A stretch of 34,463 bases of DNA from an uncultured Acetatifactor sp. Lineage in GTDB: Bacteria; Bacillota; Clostridia; Lachnospirales; Lachnospiraceae. Under the pieces are notes generated by a model that did not search any database, had not been told where the DNA came from, and saw only the letters and a list, made by a program, of their open reading frames with translations. Shown here one piece after another: positions 6,886 through 15,004 of the stretch. Position numbers and translations under genes: made by a program. The stretch spans positions 1-34,463 of the forward strand of contig CAJUFO010000020.1 of the NCBI GenBank assembly GCA_910585615.1. The letters are read 5' to 3'. Position 1 is the stretch's first letter; each line of letters opens with the position of its first letter.

Positions 6886-8364
6886 ATGCCCACCTTCATG
6901 CCCCCCCTGCTCCGGATATCGGCCATGCTTTTTACCACGGCCATGCTCCTGGCCGTTTCCCTGCTGCTTGCCGGGTGCGCGCCGGAGGAAAAGACCATGC
7001 TGCTGCCCCAGGCCTCCCCCTCCGGAGACCAGGCGGAGACGGAGGCCGTAGCCAGGGACTTCACCGTGAAGAAAATCTATACCTATACCTACCGCACCCT
7101 GGGCCAGCTGGGCAAAAGCGCCTTCCTGTCGGGCTGCGGCGACAATGAGATCCACATCCTCTCCCTGGACGGAGAGGGTACGGACGGCATGCTGGAATAC
7201 AGGCAAATCGACTACAGATACGACTTCCATGACCGGATGGGGGACTTTTTTGAGACATGGGATGGCTGGGACAGCCCCTCCCAAGGGGAGCTGGAGGAAG
7301 ATATGTATATAGAAAGGCTTCTGGCCTCCCCTGACGGGAAGCAGGTTCTGGCCTACTTCCGATCCGTCTCCCTGGACAGGCTCACAATCCGGCTGTATAC
7401 GCTGGGCCAGGCAAAGCCCCTGACCCTGTATGAGGGCACAGCGAACCTCCCGGCTGTGTGCCGTGGCTCCTTTTCCCCCACCGGCAGATGGGTGACCTTC
7501 GACGCCTGCGCGAATTCCACGGCCTCCACACGACTCGTCCCCATATACGACTGCGGGCAGGCACCGTCGAAGGCGGAGGAGAGCTGGGCCATAGCGCAGA
7601 CCGAATCCAGGCTGCTTGCGCCGGACCGGGTGCTCTACACGTCCAAGCAGGACGATGCCGGCTCAGACACCGTCGGCTGGCTGTGGGACGCGGCTCTCTA
7701 TGACAGCGGCGATGACCCCGGACTGATCAGCCTGGCCAGGGGGAGCAACGGCTCCCTCCATGTCAGCAGGGACTGCTTCGCCCCGGGAGAAAGTCCTTCG
7801 CCCCTCCCGTCCCTCCTGGACGCGGATGCCGAGGCATCGTCATATTTGCTGCATGCCGAGCTGCTTCTGTCCAACTATCAGGAGACTCCCTATCCGATAT
7901 ATCGATATTCCGAAGACGGATGCGTGGTTCGTTATCTTTCGGATTCCTCCACCCTCTGCGGCACCGACATGCTCCGACCCGAGGCGCCGGAGACCGTCAT
8001 GGAGTTCCCGGGACTTGTCTGGGACTTCCTGCCTCTGTCCGGCGGGGACATCCTGGCGGCGCTGGTGCAGGAAACCAGGGAGGATCTCTCGCAAGGGGCC
8101 GGGGAAGAGCTCATGCAGAGCACCCGCAACTCCGAGCAGTACTCCCAGGAGTACTGCCTCCCGGCGGCCATGCAGGACTATTGGGGCATCCTGTCCGCAG
8201 ACCTGTATCTGTATCCGGCAGGCTCTTCGGAAGGGCACCTACTGTACAAAAGCCTCCAGAACCTCATCAGCCTGGAATACGACGAGGACACAGGCCGGAT
8301 CCTGCTGGAGACCTACGAGGAGATGGACATGGCCCGCAGAAGATGCATTCTCCTGGAGCTGTAG
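6886..8364 (+). CDS. Lipoprotein of the two-component operon
   Basis: A predicted exported lipoprotein of about 492 residues. From ATG 6886 there is a hydrophobic signal sequence with lipobox LLAGC and lipidated Cys31. The mature part has beta-propeller-like text such as LLASPDGKQVLAYF and GSFSPTGRWVTFD, so a WD40/TolB-like fold is possible. It follows the kinase by 28 bases and should be co-transcribed; a role in signal sensing or as output is inference. The start is uncertain: ATG 6766 has a slightly better ribosome site (AAAAGG) but would give a 70-residue basic leader before the Cys and overlap the kinase. The frame is open back to 6697. No characterised family was recognised. Confidence 0.82.
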   Translation: MPTFMPPLLRISAMLFTTAMLLAVSLLLAGCAPEEKTMLLPQASPSGDQAETEAVARDFTVKKIYTYTYRTLGQLGKSAFLSGCGDNEIHILSLDGEGTDGMLEYRQIDYRYDFHDRMGDFFETWDGWDSPSQGELEEDMYIERLLASPDGKQVLAYFRSVSLDRLTIRLYTLGQAKPLTLYEGTANLPAVCRGSFSPTGRWVTFDACANSTASTRLVPIYDCGQAPSKAEESWAIAQTESRLLAPDRVLYTSKQDDAGSDTVGWLWDAALYDSGDDPGLISLARGSNGSLHVSRDCFAPGESPSPLPSLLDADAEASSYLLHAELLLSNYQETPYPIYRYSEDGCVVRYLSDSSTLCGTDMLRPEAPETVMEFPGLVWDFLPLSGGDILAALVQETREDLSQGAGEELMQSTRNSEQYSQEYCLPAAMQDYWGILSADLYLYPAGSSEGHLLYKSLQNLISLEYDEDTGRILLETYEEMDMARRRCILLEL

Positions 8365-8393
8365 GCCCGGCTCCGGCCCGCCCCAGCGCAAAC

Positions 8394-8411
8394 TGTTTAC
8401 AAGTTGAAACA
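8394..8411. promoter_or_regulatory. Imperfect dyad upstream of asparagine synthetase
   Basis: TGTTTACAA and TTGAAACA form an inverted repeat with a one-base bulge, about 100 bases upstream of asnB. TTTACA here could serve as a -35, but the matching -10 is poor. Weak evidence; reported because it is the only structure in the 143-base gap. Confidence 0.25.
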
Positions 8412-8507
8412 AATTTGATACAGAAATGCTGTCAATAAGAAACAGCCCTCCGCTAAACTGAAATCCATACCACGAGAGACTACCGGAAAGACAAAGGAGT
8501 ATGGATT

Positions 8508-10385
8508 ATGTGCGGAATATGCGGATTCATAGAAAAAGACAACTCCCCCAAAAAGGAGATTCTGGAGGCCATGATGGCGGCGCTGATCCACAGGGGGCCT
8601 GACCAGGGGAAAAGCTGGATTTCAGATAGCGCGGCTTTCGGCTTCAGGCGGCTTGCCATCATCGACCCGGGCGGCAGCGTCCAGCCCATGGTGAACGAAA
8701 CCGGGGACAAGGTGCTGGTGTTCAACGGGGAAATCTATAATTATCAGGAGCTTCGGCTGGAGCTCCTGTCCGCCGGGCACCGTTTCTCCAGCCAGGGGGA
8801 CTCGGAGGTGCTGCTCCATGGGTACGAGGAGTGGGGCGAGAAGCTCCCTGAGCGCCTGCGGGGCATGTTCGCCTTTGCCATCTGGGACGAACGGAATCAG
8901 ACCCTCTTCGCGGCCAGGGATCCCTTCGGGATAAAGCCATTTTACTATACCGTCTCGACGGGCAACCCGGAGGGCAGCTTCATCTTCGCCTCGGAAATCA
9001 AGGGCATCCTGCCCCATCCGGCCTATGAAAAGCGGTTCAATCCCGAGGCCCTGGAGCAGTATCTCTCCTTCCAGTATTCCGTTCTGGAGAAGACCTTCTT
9101 CCAGGGCATCCGCCAGCTGCTGCCCGGACATTTCCTTGTTTATCACAAGGGCGATACGGAGCTATCGCCAAAGCGTTATTTCCTGCCCATGCTCGCGCCG
9201 GAACAGGCCGGACGGGGGAAAGGGGCATCGGAGGAGGAGTGGATGGACCGGCTGGACGCAGCCATCGGGAATTCCGTGAAGGCCCATATGATAGCGGACG
9301 TGGAGGTGGGGACATTTCTGTCCGGCGGCGTGGACTCCGGCCTGATCGCCGCGGAGTTTACCGGAAGCAAGACCTTCACCGTGGGCTACGGCAAGGAGGA
9401 CGGATACTACAATGAAATCCCCCTGGCCAGGGAGCTGGCGGAAGAGCTGCAGCTGGAGCAGCACAACAAGCGGATTTCCGAGAAGGAGTTCTGGGAGGCC
9501 GTGCCGGAGGTGATGTACCATATGGACGAGCCCTCCGGGGATTCCTCCGCGGTAGCCCTGTACTTCCTGTCCAGAGAGGCCGCCCGGCATGTGCGGGTGG
9601 TGGTGTCCGGCGAGGGCGCGGACGAGCTCTTCGGCGGCTACTGCATCTACTGCGAGCCCCACTCCCTACATCTGTACCAGAAGCTCCCCAGAGCGCTACG
9701 CAGGGGAATCGCCCGGATGGCCTCAGGGCTTCCCAATGTCAGGGGGCGCAGCTTCCTGATGCGCGGCGCCATGTCACTGGAGGAACGCTTTATCGGCAAC
9801 GCCAATCTTTTCACCGCAAAGGAGCGGGAGAAGCTCCTCAAGTGCAGCACAGGCGCCCCCACTCCCCAGGCCCTTCTGGAGAGGGACTATCGGGATGCCG
9901 ACAGCCTGGACGAAGCCAGCCGCATGCAGTACATAGACCTGCTCCACTGGCTTCCCGGGGACATCCTGCAGAAGGCGGACAGGATGAGCATGGCCCATTC
10001 CCTGGAGCTGCGGGTGCCCTACCTGGACAGGGAGGTCTTCCGGGTGGCCCGGTGCCTGCCCGCGAAATACAAGCAAAAAGGGCAGATATCGAAATATCTG
10101 TTCCGGAAAGTGGCAAGGCTCCATCTGCCCGAGAAGAGCTCTGACCGAAAGAAGCTGGGCTTCCCGGTTCCCCTGGGGCATTTCCTCACCTCCGAGATGG
10201 GGGAGGCGGCTGTCCGGAAAGCCTTCGGCTCAAAGGCGGCGAAGAAGTTCTTCCACCGGGAGGCCCTGGACGAACTGCTGGCCGGGAGGGGCTTCGGCAG
10301 GGGGAACACCAACCGGAAGCTCTGGGCTGTGTATGCGTTCCTGGTGTGGTATGGGATTTATTTTCCGGAGGAGGCCTCTTCCTGA
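8508..10385 (+). CDS. asnB: Asparagine synthetase, glutamine-hydrolysing
   Basis: A 625-residue class II amidotransferase that converts aspartate, glutamine and ATP to asparagine and glutamate in the cytoplasm. After removal of Met1, Cys2 (MCGICGF) is the N-terminal glutaminase nucleophile, and the first 165 residues show RGPDQG, FNGEIYNY and RDPFGIKPFYY. The synthetase domain begins near residue 245 with the PP-loop SGGVDS at 272-277, then SGEGADELFGGY and the PYLDREV region. Length is typical. AAAGGAG lies 8 bases before the ATG. It stands alone on the plus strand and converges with addA, 33 bases away, with no obvious terminator between. Confidence 0.95.
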   Translation: MCGICGFIEKDNSPKKEILEAMMAALIHRGPDQGKSWISDSAAFGFRRLAIIDPGGSVQPMVNETGDKVLVFNGEIYNYQELRLELLSAGHRFSSQGDSEVLLHGYEEWGEKLPERLRGMFAFAIWDERNQTLFAARDPFGIKPFYYTVSTGNPEGSFIFASEIKGILPHPAYEKRFNPEALEQYLSFQYSVLEKTFFQGIRQLLPGHFLVYHKGDTELSPKRYFLPMLAPEQAGRGKGASEEEWMDRLDAAIGNSVKAHMIADVEVGTFLSGGVDSGLIAAEFTGSKTFTVGYGKEDGYYNEIPLARELAEELQLEQHNKRISEKEFWEAVPEVMYHMDEPSGDSSAVALYFLSREAARHVRVVVSGEGADELFGGYCIYCEPHSLHLYQKLPRALRRGIARMASGLPNVRGRSFLMRGAMSLEERFIGNANLFTAKEREKLLKCSTGAPTPQALLERDYRDADSLDEASRMQYIDLLHWLPGDILQKADRMSMAHSLELRVPYLDREVFRVARCLPAKYKQKGQISKYLFRKVARLHLPEKSSDRKKLGFPVPLGHFLTSEMGEAAVRKAFGSKAAKKFFHREALDELLAGRGFGRGNTNRKLWAVYAFLVWYGIYFPEEASS

Positions 10386-10418
10386 ATCTGCCTCCTGACA
10401 ATCATTTCCTTTTCTCCG

Positions 10419-13400
10419 CTAATACGTCTCCAGATGGAACGAATACAGTATCCTCTCCTTCACGGGCTTCCCGGACAGCTTCCGGACAGCCTCCTGGTAA
10501 TAGTCCAACTGGGTCTCATAGCGGTTCCAGAGCTCCTTCATGGAGGATATGGCGTCAGTCTTGTAGTCAAGCAGGACGATTCCGTCCTCCTCCTCGAAGA
10601 ACACGTCTATGATTCCCTGGATCAGCACGGTCTCCGTCTCCGGGAAGTCGCTTTTCAGGCGGCGGGCGTCTATGCCCAGCACGAAGGGCTGCTCCCGGTA
10701 CAGGCCGCCCCGGCGCTGGGCCAGCCACATGCGCCAGGCCAGGGGGGATTGCAGGAAATTCTCGATTTTCCGCTGCCGCACTGCCTGGAGATATTCCCCG
10801 GAGAGGCGTCCGCTCTCCGCCTCTGCCTCCAGAAAGGCCCCCAGGGCCGCGGCGAGCCTCTCCGGGCGCAGGCTCTGTCTGTACGCCTCGTAGGTTTCCG
10901 GACACGATACGCCTCCGGGAATCTCCGCAGGCTCCCCTGCCCCGGCAGGATTCTGCGCCTGAAGCAGAACTTCTCCGGGCCTTCCGCTCCCCGGCGCGGC
11001 TTCCCGTGCCTCGCCCGCGGCCGTCCCGCCTGCCTTGTCCCCATCCAAGGCAGCACCCAGCACCGCCTGGAAGTCCAGGAGCTCCATGACCCTGTGATAG
11101 GCGTTGCCGCGGACCGCGCCGCTGATCTTCTCCTCGCCTCTGCGGAACTGCGGAATATAGGGCTGGACCTCCTTCTCCTCAAAGGCATGGAACGCCGCCT
11201 CGTCCCGGTCTGCCATGGCGGCAATCTTTAATTCGGACACAGTCGTCTTCGTATACAGATCCGACAATACGGCATAAGGATAGACCGCGTTCAGCCTTTC
11301 GGCCAGCCGTCTTCCCGCCTCCTGGTCCGCGAACTGCTCCGCCCGCTCCAGGGCCTCTTTCTTCTGGTAAAGCTGAATCTGCTCCCTGATTTCTTCCGTC
11401 TCCTCCCGCACCTGTTCCTGTACGGTTACCTGTACACAGGTATGCGGCAGGACGGGCAGCAGGAAATCCAGGAAGCTTCCCGCCTCCATGAAATCCAGAT
11501 AGGTCAGCCTCTCATGACCTGCCTCCATGACCTGCTCCCAGCTTTCCTGCGCATGTTCCGTCACGCCTGTGAGGATCAGCTTCTCCCTGGCCCTGGTCAT
11601 GGCCACATAGAGCAGCCGCAGCTCCTCGGACAGGCTCTCCTCCCGCAGCTTCCCCGCCAGGGCCATGCGCCGCAGGGTCCTGTTCCGGACGCGTCTGCCT
11701 GGATCCACGAAGTCCGTGCCCAGGCCCATGTCCATGTCCAGGATCATGGACTGGTTCACATCCTGCATGTTGAACCGCTTGCTCAGGCCCGCCACGAAGG
11801 TGACGGGAAATTCCAGCCCTTTGCTCTTGTGGATGCTCATGATGCGCACCACGTCCGCATTTTCGTCCAGGAGCTCCGCCCCGCCGTAGTCCACGTCGTA
11901 TCTCTCCAGCTGTTCCATGTAGCGGATGAAGTGGAAGAGGCCGAAATAGCTGGTGTTCTCGAAGTCCGAGGCCCTGGTCAGGAGCATCTCCACATTGGCC
12001 CGCCTCCGGCTTCCCGCAGGGAGCGCGGTGACATAGTCCAGATAGCCGAAATCTCCGATCAGCTTTGTCAGGAGGGCACGGATGGGGAGGTATACCGTGC
12101 ATTCCCGGTACTTTGCTATCATGCGCAGGAACCCGGCGGCTTTTCCGGCCAGGATGGCTGAACCCGTGTCTGGTCCCTCGCCCTGGAGCCCGTCCGGCTT
12201 TCGAAGGCCCTCCGGCTCCGAACCTTTCCCTGCCTCGGAATCCGGCACAGCTTTCGAATCTGGTCTGGACTCAGAACCAATCCTCGCCCCAGAGTCTGAC
12301 TCGGCTCCCGAATCCAGCCCGGACTCTGAACCTGGCATAGCTCCCGGATCTACCCTGACCTCAGAACCCGGCACGGTTCTTGAATCCAGCCTTGACCCTG
12401 AACCTGGCATGGCTTCCGAATCCAGCCTTGACTCTGAACCCGGCATAGCTCCCGGATCCAGCCTGGCCTCTGAACCCGGCATAGCTCCCGGATCCAGCCC
12501 GGACTCTGAACCTGACCCGGACTCTGAATCAGTCCTCACCCCCGAGCCCGACCCTGCCTCCTCCCACTGTCCGTGCTCCCGGGCGAAGAATTTCAGCGCA
12601 TCATACAGGCAGCAGCCCTTTGCGCTGCTGCGGATAATCGCGGCTTCCTCCTCCGAGAAGCCGCCGAAGACGGACTTCATCACCCCGAACAGGGGGATGT
12701 CCTGGCTGGGATTGTCCAGCACCCGCAGGAGCTGTAAGAGCTCCTGGACCTCCGCGGCGGCAAAGTATCCTGTCTTGGAGGTGATGTACACCGGGATCCC
12801 CTGCCCCTCCAGCACTTCCTTGAATTCCTCGTCCCAGCCGCTGTTGGTGCGCAGCAGTATCACCATATCGCTGTACCGTGCCGCCCGCAGTTCCCCTGTG
12901 CCTCTGTCCGTCACGGAAAAGCTTCCCCGCAGCCTCTTGATTTCCTGCGCGATCACCAGAGCCTCCGCCTGCTTTGCGCTCAAATCATCGCCCTTCACCG
13001 GCTTCTCCGCCAGCAGCAGCTCGCTGCCGCAGCCCCCATTGTCCGGATAGGACGCGCCGGGGTACAGCGCCGCCCGCTCATCGTAGGGGATGCCCCCCAC
13101 GGTTTGGCTCATCAGGCGGCTGAACACATCGTTCACGGCATCCACCACCTCCAAGCGGCTGCGGAAATTCCTGGCCAGGTCGATCCGCACACAGCCGCTC
13201 CCGGGCAGCACAGGGCCTCCCTGCAAGTCCGGAGCCTCCGGCCCTGCGGCCTCATCAGCCTGCAGCCTTTCACGGCTCCCTACCTGGCCCGCCGTCTGGC
13301 CCGCCGATACGGCCTCATCAGCCCGCAGCCCTTCACCGCTACCTGCCTGACCTGCCCTGTAGTCCTCCGATACAGTCTCATCAGCCTGCCGCCCTCCACC

Positions 13401-14894
13401 GCTACCTGCCTGAGCCGCCGTCTGGCCCTCCGATACAGCCTCTTCAGCACGCCGCCCTTCACTGCTCCCCGCCTGGGCCTCCATCTGGCTCTCCGGTGCG
13501 GCATCCCCCTCTGCCATAGGCACCCCCGCGCCCTCATAGCTGTTATATTTTTCCAGGAAAAGCTCCGGTCTGGCCAGGCGGAACTTATAGATGCTCTGCT
13601 TCACGTCCCCCACCATGAAGCGGTTGAAATTACCGTCCGCCTCGCCGGATACCGCTTTCAGCAGATATTCCTGCACCAGGTTGCTGTCCTGATATTCATC
13701 CGTCAATATCTCGACGAAATGCTGCCTGTATTCCAATGCCACGGCGCTGGGGCGGGCCTCCTCACCCTCCCCCTCCAGCAGGATCCCCAGGGCGAAATGC
13801 TCCATGTCGGAGAAGTCTATGACTTTTCTATCCTGCTTTTTCTCCTGCATCCGCCTGTCGAATTCCAGCACCAGGTCGATCAGCGTGCCCACCGGGCCCG
13901 CGCATGCCGCTCCCTGCCTGGCCGCAAGCTCCAAAGGCGTGGCAAAATAGCGCTCCTCCATGTCCCGGATGCTGTCCTTCACGGAGGCCCGCATAGCTTT
14001 CGCAAGCTCACGTTTTATAGGGGAGACGCTTTCATCCTTTTTCGCCGGCAGCCTGCCGAAGCTCACGGCGGGGAGCCTGACGGCATACGCCTCCAGGGAA
14101 TCGCAGGCGGCCAGGGCCTTCAGCTGCTCCAGCTCCCTGTCCACCAGCTCCCCGTACATATACGGACCGTCCGGGGCCTCGCAGAGGGCCAGCACCCGCC
14201 CCAGCTTCTCCACGCATCCGGACAGGAGGCGTCGCAGATGCTCCAGGAGCCAGCGGGCATAGGAGCTGGCGCACATCTGCTCCACTGAAGACGCGCCGTA
14301 GTCCTCCTTCCGTTCCTCAAGCCACCTGGCGGGCCAGGGGAAGCTGGCGGCGTACCGGGACAGGTTCAGGATATGCTGCTCCAGGACACTCTCCCGCCCC
14401 CCGGGACAGAAAAACTCCACGCAGTAGCGGAAGGCCTCGCTGCCGGAGGCGTAGGAAGCCTCTATCAGCTCCTCCAGGGCCTCCCCCTGCATCAGCCGTA
14501 CCTCCCCCTCGTCGGCGATGCGGAAGGCCGGATCCAGGCCGATTTCGTTAAAGTGGTTCCGCAGCAGGAACAGGCAGAAGCTGTCGATGGTGGTAATCTG
14601 GGCATTATGCAGAAGCGTGGACTGGCGCTGGATGTGGGCAGAGTCCGGCCTCTCCGTGAGCCGCTTCGAGATGCCCGCCGCGATGCGCTCCCGCATCTCC
14701 GCCGCCGCCGCATTGGTGAAGGTCACCACCAGCAGGCGGTCTATGTCCACCGGATGTGCCTCATCGCATACCATGCGCACGATGCGCTCCACCAATACGG
14801 CGGTCTTGCCGCTGCCGGCCGCCGCCGATACCAGGATGTTCCGGCCATGAAGTTCGATGGCCATGCTCTGTTCTTGTGTGAATGTGACTGCCAT
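10419..14894 (-). CDS. addA: AddA, helicase-nuclease subunit of AddAB, with repeat inserts
   Basis: A 1491-residue UvrD-type helicase/nuclease that, with AddB, resects double-strand breaks for RecA loading. Walker A AAAGSGKT is at 24-31, VTFTNAAAAEMRERI follows, and the Walker B-like DEYQD is near residue 395. NFRSR, IMSIHKSKGLEF and LLYVAMTRAREKL are the later helicase motifs. The C-terminal nuclease motif (GIIDVFF...LLDYKTD) lies at about 1430-1445. Relatives are about 1200-1250 residues; the excess is mostly two low-complexity tandem-repeat inserts at about residues 460-565 and 779-911, plus an Ala/Gly-rich stretch near 1290-1340. All catalytic motifs look intact. AAGGAA precedes ATG 14894; addB ends 110 bases upstream. 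Confidence 0.95.
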   Translation of the reverse strand: MAVTFTQEQSMAIELHGRNILVSAAAGSGKTAVLVERIVRMVCDEAHPVDIDRLLVVTFTNAAAAEMRERIAAGISKRLTERPDSAHIQRQSTLLHNAQITTIDSFCLFLLRNHFNEIGLDPAFRIADEGEVRLMQGEALEELIEASYASGSEAFRYCVEFFCPGGRESVLEQHILNLSRYAASFPWPARWLEERKEDYGASSVEQMCASSYARWLLEHLRRLLSGCVEKLGRVLALCEAPDGPYMYGELVDRELEQLKALAACDSLEAYAVRLPAVSFGRLPAKKDESVSPIKRELAKAMRASVKDSIRDMEERYFATPLELAARQGAACAGPVGTLIDLVLEFDRRMQEKKQDRKVIDFSDMEHFALGILLEGEGEEARPSAVALEYRQHFVEILTDEYQDSNLVQEYLLKAVSGEADGNFNRFMVGDVKQSIYKFRLARPELFLEKYNSYEGAGVPMAEGDAAPESQMEAQAGSSEGRRAEEAVSEGQTAAQAGSGGGRQADETVSEDYRAGQAGSGEGLRADEAVSAGQTAGQVGSRERLQADEAAGPEAPDLQGGPVLPGSGCVRIDLARNFRSRLEVVDAVNDVFSRLMSQTVGGIPYDERAALYPGASYPDNGGCGSELLLAEKPVKGDDLSAKQAEALVIAQEIKRLRGSFSVTDRGTGELRAARYSDMVILLRTNSGWDEEFKEVLEGQGIPVYITSKTGYFAAAEVQELLQLLRVLDNPSQDIPLFGVMKSVFGGFSEEEAAIIRSSAKGCCLYDALKFFAREHGQWEEAGSGSGVRTDSESGSGSESGLDPGAMPGSEARLDPGAMPGSESRLDSEAMPGSGSRLDSRTVPGSEVRVDPGAMPGSESGLDSGAESDSGARIGSESRPDSKAVPDSEAGKGSEPEGLRKPDGLQGEGPDTGSAILAGKAAGFLRMIAKYRECTVYLPIRALLTKLIGDFGYLDYVTALPAGSRRRANVEMLLTRASDFENTSYFGLFHFIRYMEQLERYDVDYGGAELLDENADVVRIMSIHKSKGLEFPVTFVAGLSKRFNMQDVNQSMILDMDMGLGTDFVDPGRRVRNRTLRRMALAGKLREESLSEELRLLYVAMTRAREKLILTGVTEHAQESWEQVMEAGHERLTYLDFMEAGSFLDFLLPVLPHTCVQVTVQEQVREETEEIREQIQLYQKKEALERAEQFADQEAGRRLAERLNAVYPYAVLSDLYTKTTVSELKIAAMADRDEAAFHAFEEKEVQPYIPQFRRGEEKISGAVRGNAYHRVMELLDFQAVLGAALDGDKAGGTAAGEAREAAPGSGRPGEVLLQAQNPAGAGEPAEIPGGVSCPETYEAYRQSLRPERLAAALGAFLEAEAESGRLSGEYLQAVRQRKIENFLQSPLAWRMWLAQRRGGLYREQPFVLGIDARRLKSDFPETETVLIQGIIDVFFEEEDGIVLLDYKTDAISSMKELWNRYETQLDYYQEAVRKLSGKPVKERILYSFHLETY
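12160..12558 (-). repeat. 36-bp tandem repeats encoding Ser/Gly/Asp-rich insert in AddA
   Basis: About seven or more degenerate units of 12 residues (RLDPGAMPGSEA type) lie between the helicase motifs, with diverged units at both ends. Relatives should have only a short connection here, between the segment ending in a reading like LKFFAREHG and the segment FLRMIAKYREC. The composition is Ser, Gly, Pro, Asp and Glu, predicted disordered. Confidence 0.75.
13200..13515 (-). repeat. 63-bp tandem repeats encoding Ala/Gly/Glu-rich insert in AddA
   Basis: Four units of 21 residues (GQAGSGEGLRADEAVSAGQT type) are inserted between the KYNSY segment and the RIDLARNFRSR motif, where AddA proteins normally have a short loop. 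The frame is kept throughout and the predicted product is hydrophilic and disordered. Confidence 0.75.
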
Positions 14895-15004
14895 GGATGT
14901 TCCTTCCCTCGGTTCTAATCTATGTCATTCTTTTTCTATATTCTCTAAGCTGAGGATACTTTCTATTTTCATAATCGCGGCTGAATGCGCAAGGCAGTGT
15001 GGCG

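Noticed and set aside
12160..13515. CRISPR-like or mobile-element repeats
   Set aside because: Units are degenerate, contiguous without spacers, and stay in the addA reading frame.
12082..14288. Plus-strand frames of 322 and 394 codons opposite addA, one with Ser/Pro/Glu repeats
   Set aside because: They mirror the tandem-repeat inserts of addA; no ribosome sites or motifs support them.
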